Origin: Brevibacterium permense
GTDB taxonomy: Bacteria > Actinomycetota > Actinomycetes > Actinomycetales > Brevibacteriaceae
NCBI RefSeq assembly: GCF_025506275.1
Contig: NZ_QYCP01000072.1
Span: 1 to 57,246 of the forward strand
Direction: 5' to 3'
Length of the DNA stretch: 57,246 nt
The notes below the pieces were generated by a model. The model did not search any database, was not told the origin of the DNA, and was given only the letters and a program-made list of their open reading frames with translations. The first letter of the stretch is position 1. Every line of letters starts with the position of its first letter. Of the stretch, positions 44,554 to 54,119 are shown in pieces. A program made the translations under genes and the position numbers.

Positions 44554-45885
44554 ATGAGAAGACGATTGAGAGTCGCACTGTTCTCCCACGACTCGCTGGG
44601 ACTGGGCCACATCCGCCGCAACCGGGCTCTGGCATTTGCACTGGCCCGGGACCTGCCGGCACTGACCGGCCGAGAGGTCTCCGGTCTGCTCATCGCCAGC
44701 AGTCCCGAGGCCACGCGATTCGACCTGCCGGATGGCTGGGACTGGGTGATCCTGCCCGGAGTCACCCCAGCCCCCGGCGGCTACGTGCCACGGGCGCTCG
44801 CCTCCTCGATGCAGGGTCTGAGGGCACTGCGGTCGGCGGCGATCTCGGCGATCCTCGACCAGCAGCGACCTGAGCTCTTCATCGTCGACCGGCATCCCTT
44901 CGGCATCGGCGGCGAGCTCGCCGGCGCCATCGACAAGGTCCGCGGCTATGGTTGCCGTACGGTCCTCGGCCTGCGCGAAGTCCTCGACACCCCGTCCGTC
45001 ATCGATGCCGAATGGGAGAAGGTCGGAGGGCCCGCACGGGTGGCCGAATCCTTCGACGCAGTCTGGATCTACGGTGACCCGGACGTCTACGATCCCCGAG
45101 CCACCGGCGAAGTGCCAGCTCCGCTTGCGGCCAGGGCCGTGACCACCGGCTACCTGTCACAGGACCGCCCCGATGACGGCGGCGTTCTGCCGGCAGGCAC
45201 CGAGGCCGCGAGAGACTTGACGGCAGTCGTCGAGCCGGCAGGGGGCGGAACCCGGCCCTTCGTACTCACCTGCCTCGGCGGGGGATCCGACGGCGGGGGC
45301 CTCGCCTCGATCGCAGTGGATGCCGAACCGCCCGATGGCCACCGGCACCTCGTCGTCACCGGTCCACAGATGGACACCGAGGAGTTCGAACGACTGCGTG
45401 CCCGTGCCGGTGCGGTCACTGTTGTCATCCGTCACTGCGATGACATCCCCGGACTCGTGGCCTCCGCCGAGGCGGTCGTGTGCATGGGCGGGTACAACAC
45501 TCTGGCCGAGCTCATGGCCACCGATACCCCTGCTCTCGTCGTCCCCCGCAAGGGGCACCGGGCCGAACAGCCCAGGCGGGCATTCGCCCTCGCCGCAGCC
45601 GGAGCGGTCGACGCTCTGACGATCGACAACCTCGACGCCGAGGTGCTCACGGCCTGGTTCACCCGCCATGCCGGACGGCGCGCCGACCGGTCCCATATCG
45701 ACCTCACCGGATTGGCCACCGTTCCCCGTCTGGCCGCCGAACTCATCGCTGACACCGACGCCGAGGCACCGGTCCTCGTCTCCGAAGCCGCACCGTCGGC
45801 GGCGGGCCGACCGACCGCGGCGTCCGGCACAGCCACATCCGCCCGTCTGGCCATCACTGTGGAGGAGACCAGCCATGCAGTCTGA
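44554..45885 (+). CDS. MurG-like (GT-B) glycosyltransferase
   Basis: 443 residues. The opening VALFSHDSLGLGHIRRNRAL is that of GT-B enzymes with a Gly-rich acceptor loop; the C-terminal half has FVLTCLGGGSDGG, VIRHCDDIPGLVASAEAVV and CMGGYNTLAELMA, the nucleotide-sugar site of the MurG/GT28 type, and VVPRKGHRAEQPRRA. No signal peptide; a cytosolic or membrane-associated enzyme. Donor and acceptor unknown. First gene of a six-gene chain; ribosome site weak (AGGCTGAG). The last 40 residues are low-complexity. Confidence 0.82.
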   Translation: MRRRLRVALFSHDSLGLGHIRRNRALAFALARDLPALTGREVSGLLIASSPEATRFDLPDGWDWVILPGVTPAPGGYVPRALASSMQGLRALRSAAISAILDQQRPELFIVDRHPFGIGGELAGAIDKVRGYGCRTVLGLREVLDTPSVIDAEWEKVGGPARVAESFDAVWIYGDPDVYDPRATGEVPAPLAARAVTTGYLSQDRPDDGGVLPAGTEAARDLTAVVEPAGGGTRPFVLTCLGGGSDGGGLASIAVDAEPPDGHRHLVVTGPQMDTEEFERLRARAGAVTVVIRHCDDIPGLVASAEAVVCMGGYNTLAELMATDTPALVVPRKGHRAEQPRRAFALAAAGAVDALTIDNLDAEVLTAWFTRHAGRRADRSHIDLTGLATVPRLAAELIADTDAEAPVLVSEAAPSAAGRPTAASGTATSARLAITVEETSHAV

Positions 45886-47317
45886 ACAGACACAGACCAT
45901 TTCGACACCGACAACAGCGACCACGCCGTCAGCTCCGGCACCTCGAACCGCACAGATCACGACGCCGAAGGCACGACAGTCAGGTCGCCGCGCCTACGTG
46001 CTCAAGATGTACCCGCGGTTCTCCGAGACCTTCATCGTCTCCGAGATCCTCGCCCGCGAAGCCGCCGGAGAGGACCTTGTGATCTTCTCTCTGCGCCCGA
46101 GCACGGACACCCGCTTCCACCCCGAACTCGCCCGCGTCCGCGCCGAGGTCATCCACATCGACCGACCATCGAGTGCCCGCAGCTTCTGGCAGACCTTCGC
46201 CGAGGCGGCAGCGGAACCGCGCGTGGCCGCGGCAGTGCCGGGCCACCTCGGCGAGCTCATGGAATTGGGCCACGATGATGCGATCCAAGCTCTCACCCTC
46301 GCCCGGTTGGCCCTCGACCACGAGGTCACCCACCTGCACGCGCATTTCGCGTCGGTGTCGACGACCGTGGCTCGGGCCGCCTCGGCGCTGACGGGGATCC
46401 CGTACTCCTTCACCACGCATGCGAAGGACATCTTCCACGAGGATGTCGTGCTCACCGATCTGGCCCGCAAGACCGCGGACGCCGACCATGTGATCGCGAT
46501 CAGCGATTTCAACCGCCGCTACCTGTCGCGGGTGCTCGGCCCCGAGCTGGCCGACCGGATCGTCGTCGTGCACAACGGCCTCGAAATCGATCGCTTCCCC
46601 TACCGGCCCAAGCAGGGCGCGACGGGGGCCGCGCCCTCGCTGCTGGCCGTCGGACGCCTCGTCGAGAAGAAGGGATTCACCCACCTCATCGACGCGCTCG
46701 CCCGCCTCCGGGCCGAAGGCATGAGCTGCCGTCTGGACCTCGTGGGCACCGGCCCCCTCGAGGAGGAGCTGCGGTCCCAGTCCCACGCACTCGGACTCGA
46801 CGATCTCGTCACCTTCCAAGGAGCGCTGACTCAGGCCGAGGTCCGCGACATGCTCACCGACCATGACATCCTCGTCTCCCCGTTCGTCATCGGCTCCGAC
46901 GGCAACGCCGACGGCCTGCCCACCGTGCTGCTCGAAGGCATGGCCACCGGAATTCCCTGCATCGCCGGGGCCGTCACCGCCGTGCCCGAGGCCATCGACC
47001 ATGGCCGGACCGGGTGGCTCGTCGACGGCTCCGATGGGGCGAACATCGCCTCGACCATCGCCGAGGTGGCCGCCGCCCTCCGCACGGATCCCGCCGGTAT
47101 CCGTGCCGTCACCGATGCCGCCCGTGACCGGGTGTGCCGCCTGCACGACTCGGCAGTCCAGGCCGGGCAGCTCGGCCGACTGGCCGATGCAGCCGCCGAG
47201 CGGGCGACCGACCACGTCGACGACCGTGCCGCTGTTGCGGTCGGTGCCGCGAACCCTCCGAACGAGCCCACGGCCACAACGGCTGAGACCGTCCGTGAAA
47301 TGGAGTCAGTGTCATGA
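45875..47317 (+). CDS. GT4-family glycosyltransferase
   Basis: 480 residues, with a Thr/Pro-rich N-terminal 35 and an Ala/Thr-rich C-terminal 50. The core begins YVLKMYPRFSETFIVSEI, a form seen in exopolysaccharide glycosyltransferases, then LHAHFASVSTTVARAAS, FTTHAKDIF, VVVHNGLEIDRF, LLAVGRLVEKKGFTHLIDAL and the E-x7-E region SDGNADGLPTVLLEGMATG. Retaining GT-B fold. GGAGGAGA precedes ATG 45875, which lies 11 nt inside the upstream gene. Confidence 0.88.
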   Translation: MQSEQTQTISTPTTATTPSAPAPRTAQITTPKARQSGRRAYVLKMYPRFSETFIVSEILAREAAGEDLVIFSLRPSTDTRFHPELARVRAEVIHIDRPSSARSFWQTFAEAAAEPRVAAAVPGHLGELMELGHDDAIQALTLARLALDHEVTHLHAHFASVSTTVARAASALTGIPYSFTTHAKDIFHEDVVLTDLARKTADADHVIAISDFNRRYLSRVLGPELADRIVVVHNGLEIDRFPYRPKQGATGAAPSLLAVGRLVEKKGFTHLIDALARLRAEGMSCRLDLVGTGPLEEELRSQSHALGLDDLVTFQGALTQAEVRDMLTDHDILVSPFVIGSDGNADGLPTVLLEGMATGIPCIAGAVTAVPEAIDHGRTGWLVDGSDGANIASTIAEVAAALRTDPAGIRAVTDAARDRVCRLHDSAVQAGQLGRLADAAAERATDHVDDRAAVAVGAANPPNEPTATTAETVREMESVS

Positions 47318-48648
47318 GAATCGCCTATGTCCTCCTCGACCCCGGCATCGGAGTCTTCGGCACGAAAGGTGCCAGCGTCCACGTCCAGGAGGTCGTGCGC
47401 ACCTTCCGAGCACTCGGTCACGAAGTCAGTGTCTTCTGCACCCGCACCGATGACGACGTGCCCGCCGACCTCGCCGATATCGACGTCACCCGACTCGAGA
47501 TGCCGCGCGGTCTCGACCGCACCCAGCGTGAGATCGCACTGCTGCGACTCTCCGACATGCTCGCCGACCTGGTCACGGACACGGTGGCCGCCTCAGGGCA
47601 GGGATTCGACCTCGTCTACGAACGCTATTCTCTGTTCTCCACGGCCGGTGCCCGGATCAGCCAGCGCCTCGACGTGCCTTTGATCATGGAGGTCAATGCG
47701 CCTCTGCTCGAAGAGCAGCGGACCCATCGCGGACTCGTTCATGCCGAACACGCTGCCCGTGCCACGGCGGCAAGTTTTGCCGGAGCCGAACGCATCGTGT
47801 GCGTGAGCGAACTCGTCGCCGACTGGGTCCGCACCGACTATCCCGGCCTCGGCGACGTCAGCGTCGTCCCGAACGGAGTGAACACGGAACGGATCACTCC
47901 ACGGTCAGATCACGACAGCCTCGGCGGGGACGGAACCAGGGCACCCAGCGGTGACGCGATACGGGAGGACCGCCCCGGTGGGGGACCTCCGAGTGTTCAC
48001 GGTCCGGTGCGGATCGGGTTCGTCGGCACGCTCAAACCCTGGCACGGCACGGATCGGCTCATCGCCGCGTGCGCCGGACTGATCGGGGACTTCCGCGTCG
48101 ACGTCGTCGGCCACGGCCCCGAATCCGAGGCCCTGGAGAACCAGGTACGCATGCTCGGGTTGGGAGGGCGTGTGCGCTTCCACGGAGCTCTGGCACCCGA
48201 AGCAGTGCCGGAGGCGCTGCGCGAATTCGATATCGCCGTCGCCCCGTACCCGGCAGGGGAGAACTACTTCTCGCCACTCAAGGTCTACGAATACCTGGCC
48301 GCCGGACTGCCCGTCGTTGCATCGAGCGTCGGCGCGATCCCCGGCGTGCTCGCAGGAACCGGAGCCGCGATCCTCACCGACCCGGCCGACACCGCGGACC
48401 TCACCCGTGCACTGCAGAGACTCATCGACGACGCCGAACTGCGCACGACGATGGGAGCACGCGCCCGCGCAGAGGCCCTGACCAGCCATTCCTGGACCCG
48501 TCGGTGTCAACAGATCCTCGCACCGGTGACGGGAACCGTCGGCGACACAGCCGCCGGAGAAACCGATGCCGGCGACACCAATGCCGCACCCACCTGCGAG
48601 GAAACGTCCGTATCGGGACGGCGCCCCGCCTCGGCGGTGATCTCATGA
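47314..48648 (+). CDS. GT4-family glycosyltransferase
   Basis: 444 residues. RIAYVLLDPGIGVFGTKGAS carries the N-terminal Gly-rich loop, followed by MEVNAPLLEEQ, RIVCVSELVADW, VSVVPNGVNTERI, VRIGFVGTLKPWHGTDRLI and YFSPLKVYEYLAAGLPVVAS with the Glu of the donor site. An about 30-residue Gly/Pro/Arg-rich insertion lies between the two Rossmann domains. Overlaps both neighbours by 4 nt (ATGA). Different enough from the previous gene to add a different sugar. Confidence 0.88.
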   Translation: MRIAYVLLDPGIGVFGTKGASVHVQEVVRTFRALGHEVSVFCTRTDDDVPADLADIDVTRLEMPRGLDRTQREIALLRLSDMLADLVTDTVAASGQGFDLVYERYSLFSTAGARISQRLDVPLIMEVNAPLLEEQRTHRGLVHAEHAARATAASFAGAERIVCVSELVADWVRTDYPGLGDVSVVPNGVNTERITPRSDHDSLGGDGTRAPSGDAIREDRPGGGPPSVHGPVRIGFVGTLKPWHGTDRLIAACAGLIGDFRVDVVGHGPESEALENQVRMLGLGGRVRFHGALAPEAVPEALREFDIAVAPYPAGENYFSPLKVYEYLAAGLPVVASSVGAIPGVLAGTGAAILTDPADTADLTRALQRLIDDAELRTTMGARARAEALTSHSWTRRCQQILAPVTGTVGDTAAGETDAGDTNAAPTCEETSVSGRRPASAVIS

Positions 48649-50477
48649 GCGGCAAGAAGCTCTCGGCCTCAGCGCTGCGGCGGACCCTGCGGATCATCCG
48701 CCCGCACCTGCGCCGGCACACGTGGCTGGTCATCGGCGGGATGGCCGCACTGCTGGCCGACGTCGTCTTCCGCATCCTCGAACCCTGGCCGATCAAGATC
48801 GCCGTCGACGCCGTCACCGCAGCCCTGGGCGCCCAGATCGCCCCGACCTTCGGTCTCGACGCAGGAGTGGGTACGACTCTTGCGGTTGTGGCCATCGGCC
48901 TGGCCATCATCGTCGGCGGACGGGCCGCGGCGAACTACGCCTCGACGATCTGCTTCGCTCTCGTCGGCGCACGCGTGGCCACCCAACTGCGCTCACGCGT
49001 GTTCGATCACGTCCAATCCCTGTCGCTGCGCTACCATTCGAAGGCCTCGATCGGAGACACCTCTCAGCGACTCGTCGGTGACATCGGACGGCTGCAGGAG
49101 GTCGCCGTCACCGCCGGGCTGCCCTTGGTCGGCAATGTCATCACCCTCGCCGTCCTGCTCGTCGTCATGGTCGTTCTCGACCCGGTGCTCAGCGCCATCG
49201 TGCTCGTCACGGCGGCGGTCTACGGACTGCTGTCGAAGGTGGCGACCCCGAAGATCACGAAGGCCTCCCGGTCCACCCGCAAGGGTGAGGGCCGACTGGT
49301 CGGATCCGCCGCCGAGGCGCTCGGTGCCATCCGCGTCGTCCAGGCCTACGGTCTCGAGAAGACCGTGGCCCGCGATTTCGCCGACGGCAACGAACGCGCA
49401 CTCAGGGCCGGGGTGCGGGCACGCCGTCTGGCGGCCGGGCTCGAGCGCTCAACGGATGTCCTCGTCGGCATCTCGCAGGCTCTCGTTCTCGCCTTCGGCG
49501 GGTGGCAGGTGCTGCGCGGGGCGATGTCCCCGGGCGATCTCGTCCTCTTCCTCCTCTACTTGAAGATCGCGATGAAGCCGCTGCGGGACATGGCCAAATA
49601 CACCGGCCGGATCGCCCGCGCGGCCGCCTCGGGGGAGAGGATCGCCGACCTCCTCGACGAACCCGTCGAGATCGCCGACGCCCCCGACGCAGTGTCCATG
49701 GGCCCGGTCTGCGGCGACGTCGTCTTCAACCGCATCACCTCGGCCGACGGGCATGGCAGGCCGCTGTTCGACGAGCTGGACCTGCTCATTCCGGCTGGAC
49801 AGAAGGTCGGTATCCTCGGTGTCTCCGGTGCCGGAAAATCGACCCTGATGAGCTACCTGCTGCGGTTGTCACAGCCGGATTCCGGATCGATCTACCTCGA
49901 CGGCTACGACACCCACAACGTCACCCGCGCCTCACTGCGGCAGAACGTGTCCGTCCTCCTCCAGGAGTCCGTGCTCTTCGCCGCGAGCGTGCGCGAGAAC
50001 ATTCGCTACGGCAGGCTCGACGCCACCGACCCCGAGGTGGTCGCCGCCGCCCGTGCGGCCCGTGCCGATGAGTTCATCCGTTCTCTTCCCGACGGCTACG
50101 ACACCGAGCTCGGCAACCGCGGGGACACTCTCTCCGGCGGGCAGCGGCAGCGGCTGGCCATCGCTCGCGCCCTCGTCCGCGACGCCCCAGTCGTCGTCTT
50201 CGACGAAGCGACGACAGGGCTCGATCCGCGGACCCGCGCCGAGGTGGCCGACTCTGTGTCCGCGCTGACACAGGGGCGGACAAGCATCGTGATCAGTCAC
50301 GACGTGGCGATGATCCGCGGACTCGACCGCGTGGTGTGGCTCGAGGACGGGCGGATCGTCGAAGACGGAGCGCCGACCGAGCTGGCCGCGGCTGCGGACT
50401 CGCGCTTCTCCCGGTGGATCCGTTCGCAGGCCGACGAAGCCGACAGCATGCCGAACTATGCAGGAGCCTCATCATGA
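48645..50477 (+). CDS. ABC exporter, fused permease and ATPase (MsbA-like)
   Basis: 610 residues. Six membrane helices in the first 320 residues (VIGGMAALLADVVFRILEPW onward), then an ATPase with Walker A GVSGAGKST, Q-loop LLQESVLF, signature LSGGQRQRLAIARAL, Walker B VVVFDEATTGLD and H-loop VISHDVAM. It should work as a homodimer and export or flip a hydrophobic substrate; with three glycosyltransferases beside it, a lipid-linked saccharide is the simplest inference. Overlaps both neighbours by 4 nt. A longer upstream frame is antiphase to the glycosyltransferase and not coding. Confidence 0.9.
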   Translation: MSGKKLSASALRRTLRIIRPHLRRHTWLVIGGMAALLADVVFRILEPWPIKIAVDAVTAALGAQIAPTFGLDAGVGTTLAVVAIGLAIIVGGRAAANYASTICFALVGARVATQLRSRVFDHVQSLSLRYHSKASIGDTSQRLVGDIGRLQEVAVTAGLPLVGNVITLAVLLVVMVVLDPVLSAIVLVTAAVYGLLSKVATPKITKASRSTRKGEGRLVGSAAEALGAIRVVQAYGLEKTVARDFADGNERALRAGVRARRLAAGLERSTDVLVGISQALVLAFGGWQVLRGAMSPGDLVLFLLYLKIAMKPLRDMAKYTGRIARAAASGERIADLLDEPVEIADAPDAVSMGPVCGDVVFNRITSADGHGRPLFDELDLLIPAGQKVGILGVSGAGKSTLMSYLLRLSQPDSGSIYLDGYDTHNVTRASLRQNVSVLLQESVLFAASVRENIRYGRLDATDPEVVAAARAARADEFIRSLPDGYDTELGNRGDTLSGGQRQRLAIARALVRDAPVVVFDEATTGLDPRTRAEVADSVSALTQGRTSIVISHDVAMIRGLDRVVWLEDGRIVEDGAPTELAAAADSRFSRWIRSQADEADSMPNYAGASS

Positions 50478-51733
50478 CCGCATCGGTCTCCGAACCTGTG
50501 CACGACTTCGTGGACACGAGATTCTCCCACCTGCCTTATGTCGACGAACTGCGATCGGCAGACGGGCTCTCCCGACGCCTCGGTTTTGCAGTCCGGCCCC
50601 GGCGTATCCGTGTCAAACCTGGTCAGAGCGCAATCGTCGCGTGGCAGCGGGAGGAGCCCGGTCGACTCGGCGAGTTCGATGATTGGGGATTCACTGCGGT
50701 GATGACGAGTCCGGACAAGCTCGCCAATGCTCGGCGGCGGGCCGCCCGGCACGGGCAGGAGCTGATCGTCCACGCGGCTGCCGAACCACGTTCGGCAGGT
50801 GCGACCGGTGCCGTGCTGGTGAGCGGCGGTGTGCTGGCCGATCCCAGGATTGGTACACATGTTTCGCGGACGCTCGACCACCTCGGCGGGGATCTGCGGA
50901 TCATCGGATACAACCCCGCCAGGCGGCTGCTGCTCAAGCACACCCCGGCTGATGGGGCGCCGGAATTCGTGCGGATCGCCGCCGACTCCCAGATCCACCT
51001 CGCCGAGGCGGCCGACCGTTGGCAGCGCACGCAGCTGCCGAGCCTGCCGGTCGAGTTCGTCGGCGGACGTGAGACCGCCACGCGTTCGCCGTGGTGGGGG
51101 ACCGGTGACCTGAGCGATCGACCGGATCCGAAAGTCGCCGAAGAAGTCGGCGTGATCATCGCCGAACTGCACAGAAGCGGTGTGCCTGACAACGGCGGAG
51201 AACCGGCGGAGAGTGTAGGCGCTTCGGCGGAGGCAGACCGCGCGCTCGGCTCACCGCTCGACCAGCTCGAGACCATCAGCCGGTCGCTGGTTCGTCTGCT
51301 CCCGGCACGAGAGGCTGACATCTTCGGACTGCTTTCCGGACTGAGCAGACGCCTCGGGCCGAAGCGGAAACTGCGGGAGATCCACGGGGACCTCAGCCCC
51401 GACCAGGTGCTTCTGTCGAATTCCGAGTGCCGGATCATCGATCTGGATCGGTCAGGGTACGGGCCGGTCGGGATGGATCTTGGGCGGTGGATCGCGGCCT
51501 GCCGCATCGATTCCCGGTTGCACGAGCTCGAGCGACCCTTCATCGACGGATACCGTTCCGCCGGCGGCGAGGCGACCGACCTGGGCATATGGACGGCGTG
51601 GGCGGTCCTCGTGGCCGCGCTCGAACCCTGGCGCAGCTGCTCCGAGACCTGGAGGGACGAGTCGATGCGAATCATCGACCTCGCGGGTTCCGCTCTGGAA
51701 GGGAACGCCCCGACGACGGAGGTCGCACCATGA
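50474..51733 (+). CDS. APH/choline-kinase-fold phosphotransferase
   Basis: 419 residues. The kinase-like catalytic loop REIHGDLSPDQVLLSN (Asp base) and the metal-binding IIDLDRSGYGPVGMDLG are intact; LRIIGYNPARRLLLKHTP may carry the N-lobe Lys. The family phosphorylates small molecules such as aminoglycosides, choline or free sugars, so here either a glycan component or a toxic product could be the substrate. Coupled to both neighbours by 4-nt overlaps. Confidence 0.78.
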   Translation: MTASVSEPVHDFVDTRFSHLPYVDELRSADGLSRRLGFAVRPRRIRVKPGQSAIVAWQREEPGRLGEFDDWGFTAVMTSPDKLANARRRAARHGQELIVHAAAEPRSAGATGAVLVSGGVLADPRIGTHVSRTLDHLGGDLRIIGYNPARRLLLKHTPADGAPEFVRIAADSQIHLAEAADRWQRTQLPSLPVEFVGGRETATRSPWWGTGDLSDRPDPKVAEEVGVIIAELHRSGVPDNGGEPAESVGASAEADRALGSPLDQLETISRSLVRLLPAREADIFGLLSGLSRRLGPKRKLREIHGDLSPDQVLLSNSECRIIDLDRSGYGPVGMDLGRWIAACRIDSRLHELERPFIDGYRSAGGEATDLGIWTAWAVLVAALEPWRSCSETWRDESMRIIDLAGSALEGNAPTTEVAP

Positions 51734-52914
51734 CCGTGACGAAACAGACCGTTACGAAACAGACCGCGACGAAGCCGATTGCGGCGAAGCGGGTCGCGAC
51801 AAAGCAGATAGTGACGGAACAGGCTGCGACGAAGTGGGGCGCGGCACTGCATTGCCCCGACGCAGTCACGATCGGCGGTCAGGACTGGAACGTGTGCCGA
51901 GCCTGGCCCGCAGGAGACGGGCGAATCGCGTGGGAGGCTTCTCTCCCCGGCCAGGGGATCCGGGTCGGCTATCTCGACGAACGCGGAGTGACGGTCCTCG
52001 ATGCTGACCGTGACCCGAAGCTGCCGGGACTCGCCGGGCTGCTCGCGGACGGAGGTCGGCTGGTCTCCCACAGGCCGGGCAAACGTGCCGTCGTCCGCAT
52101 GCGCGACGGCAGCTTCGCCAAATGCGTGCGCGACGGAAAGGCCTCCGACGTCATCGCGGGACAGCGTCGAGCGGTTGGTTTCATTCCCGGTTTCGCCCTC
52201 CCGCAGGTGCTCAGTTCGGATTCTTCGACCGTCGTGCTCAGCGTGGTGCCCGGAGTCGAACTCCACGATCCTGCGAGGCTCGGAGCGGATTGGTCGCGTG
52301 CCTGGGCCGAGTCCCTCGACGCCTGGGCTCAGGCAGAGTCGCATCCGACCGGTACCGTGGCAGCGGCTGCGACGAGGCTGGCGACCGCGGTGTCGTTTCA
52401 TGGGGCCGCGGACGAGGTCGAGGCGCTCCGAACATGGCGTGAGCGCTCCCGTCCCCTGCTCGAGACCGCGCGGACTGCGCGAGGGGAGACTCTGCTCGCC
52501 GACGTGGACGAACTCGTCACAGAGGTCACGGCCGAACTCGACGGCGGGACCGCCTCGGCGAGGGACGGATCGATCGGGCTCATCCACCGGGACCTGCACG
52601 ACAAACAGATCATGTGGGATCCGATCTCCGGACCGGGTCTGCTCGACGTCGACACGGCGTGCCGGGGCGAACGGGCGCTAGACCTCGGAAACCTCCGCGC
52701 GCATGCCCGGTGGCGCACCGAGCAGGGACTGTGGACCGCCGCCGAGGCGGCCGTGGTCATCGATGAGATCGCCCGGGTCGCGTCGGCGGCGGGGATCGGC
52801 CCCGCCAGGGTGAGCGTGTACGAACGAGCCACCCTCATTCGGCTCGCCTGCGTCTACGCTTTCCGGCCCGCGTGGAGCGACCGAATCGGGTGGCTGCTCG
52901 AGGCGGCCCGCTGA
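51730..52914 (+). CDS. Second APH-fold phosphotransferase with pentapeptide-repeat N-terminus
   Basis: 394 residues. The kinase core has RPGKRAVVRMRDGSFAKCVR (possible N-lobe Lys), VLSVVPGVELHD, catalytic loop GLIHRDLHDKQIMWD and metal site GLLDVDTACRGERALDLGN. Residues 2-36 are seven degenerate pentapeptides of the type TVTKQ, basic and probably unstructured. It is not a recent duplicate of the preceding gene, as the two share little outside motifs. Last gene of the operon; its stop is two bases from the convergent aldo/keto reductase stop. Confidence 0.78.
   Translation: MTVTKQTVTKQTATKPIAAKRVATKQIVTEQAATKWGAALHCPDAVTIGGQDWNVCRAWPAGDGRIAWEASLPGQGIRVGYLDERGVTVLDADRDPKLPGLAGLLADGGRLVSHRPGKRAVVRMRDGSFAKCVRDGKASDVIAGQRRAVGFIPGFALPQVLSSDSSTVVLSVVPGVELHDPARLGADWSRAWAESLDAWAQAESHPTGTVAAAATRLATAVSFHGAADEVEALRTWRERSRPLLETARTARGETLLADVDELVTEVTAELDGGTASARDGSIGLIHRDLHDKQIMWDPISGPGLLDVDTACRGERALDLGNLRAHARWRTEQGLWTAAEAAVVIDEIARVASAAGIGPARVSVYERATLIRLACVYAFRPAWSDRIGWLLEAAR
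51733..51837. repeat. 15-bp coding minisatellite, seven units
   Basis: Seven consecutive 15-base units, from ACCGTGACGAAACAG through ACCGTTACGAAACAG to GCTGCGACGAAGTGG, encode the pentapeptide repeats at the start of the second phosphotransferase. The first two units differ at one base and later ones diverge progressively. Confidence 0.85.
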
Positions 52915-52916
52915 CC

Positions 52917-53957
52917 TCACTCCGCGGTGCTGCGGCGCGCGTCTCCCCAGATATCGACACCGGAGTCGACGGCGAACTCGTCGATTGCCGCGAGCTCTTC
53001 ACCGCTCAAGGGTGCCGCGTCGAGAGCCGCGACATTGTGCTCGAGCTGTCCGACACGGCTGGCCCCGATGACCAGCGAGGACACTCGCTCATCCCGCAGC
53101 GCCCAGGCCAGGGCGAGCTGTGCCAACGACTGACTGCGGGCGGCAGCGATGTCATTCAGCGACCGAATCCGGGCGAGGTTGTCGGCGCTCAAGAACCCGT
53201 CCTTGAACGATGGCTTCGCCTTGCCCGCGCGCGAATCTTCGGGCACTCCGCCGAGGTACTTCTCCGTGAGCAGGCCCTGCGCCAGCGGGGAGAAGCAGAT
53301 GACGCCAAGCCCTTCGTCAGCGGTTGTGTCGAGGAGTCCATCGTCTTCGATCCACCGGTTGATCATCGAGTACGAAGGCTGGTGGATGAGCAGGGGAGTG
53401 CCCAGGTCGCGGGCGATCTGCGAGGCCCGGGCCGTATCGGCGGCGGAGTACGAGGAGATCCCGGCGTAGAGCGCGCGACCGGAGCGCACGGCGGTGTCGA
53501 GCGCGCCGATGGTCTCTTCGAGCGGGGTCGAAGCATCGGGGCGGTGGGAGTAGAAGATGTCGACGTAGTCGAGGCCGAGCCGGCGCAGTGACGCATCGAG
53601 GCTGGCCAGAAGGTATTTGCGGCTGCCGCCGGGTCCTCCATAGGGGCCGGGGTGCATGTTCCAACCGGCCTTCGTCGAGATGATGAGCTCATCGCGGTAG
53701 GGGTGAAGGTCTTCGCGCAGCAGCCGGCCGAAATTCGTCTCCGCCGAGCCCGGGGGAGGACCGTAGTTGTTCGCCAGGTCGAAGTGCGTGATGCCCATGT
53801 CGAAGGCGCGACGAACGATGTCGCGCTGGTTCTGGAAGGCGACATCGTCGCCGAAGTTGTGCCACAGTCCCAGTGACAACGCTGGCAGGACGAGTCCCGA
53901 TCGGCCGACGGGACGATAGGTCATCGAGTCATAGCGGTTCTCGGCGGCTAGGTACAC
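52917..53957 (-). CDS. gpr: Aldo/keto reductase, YghZ/Gpr type
   Basis: 346 residues. The opening YRPVGRSGLVLPALSLGLWH, THFDLANNYGPPPGSAE (catalytic Tyr), IISTKAGWNM (Lys) and IFYSHRPD (His) match YghZ, which reduces L-glyceraldehyde 3-phosphate and methylglyoxal in E. coli. The C-terminal SLVIGASRVGQLEHNV binds the NADPH phosphate. GTG 53957 with GGGAG upstream gives the N-terminus expected for this subfamily (VYLAAENRYDSM). Convergent with the glycan operon. Confidence 0.88.
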   Translation of the reverse strand: MYLAAENRYDSMTYRPVGRSGLVLPALSLGLWHNFGDDVAFQNQRDIVRRAFDMGITHFDLANNYGPPPGSAETNFGRLLREDLHPYRDELIISTKAGWNMHPGPYGGPGGSRKYLLASLDASLRRLGLDYVDIFYSHRPDASTPLEETIGALDTAVRSGRALYAGISSYSAADTARASQIARDLGTPLLIHQPSYSMINRWIEDDGLLDTTADEGLGVICFSPLAQGLLTEKYLGGVPEDSRAGKAKPSFKDGFLSADNLARIRSLNDIAAARSQSLAQLALAWALRDERVSSLVIGASRVGQLEHNVAALDAAPLSGEELAAIDEFAVDSGVDIWGDARRSTAE

Positions 53958-54119
53958 ACGGACTCCCTGAGTTGGACGAGCTGAACTGGATCAGTGCGGG
54001 TCAGCCTTCAGCTTAGGCGAGTGCGTTGGTCGCGGCGAGGGCCGCTCGAATGTCGTGCGGTGTCGGCCCGGCTCGGCAGGGCTCGCACTGCTGCCGGCGT
54101 GCGACGGCCGTGCTTGCGC

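Noticed and set aside
48069..48644. N-terminal extension of the ABC exporter frame
   Set aside because: Arg-rich sequence in another frame of the glycosyltransferase; ATG 48645 overlaps the upstream stop and begins the transmembrane domain.
50623..52599. 658-codon open frame on the minus strand across the phosphotransferases
   Set aside because: Ser/Arg-rich translation with no recognisable domain; the plus-strand genes are coupled and carry intact kinase motifs.
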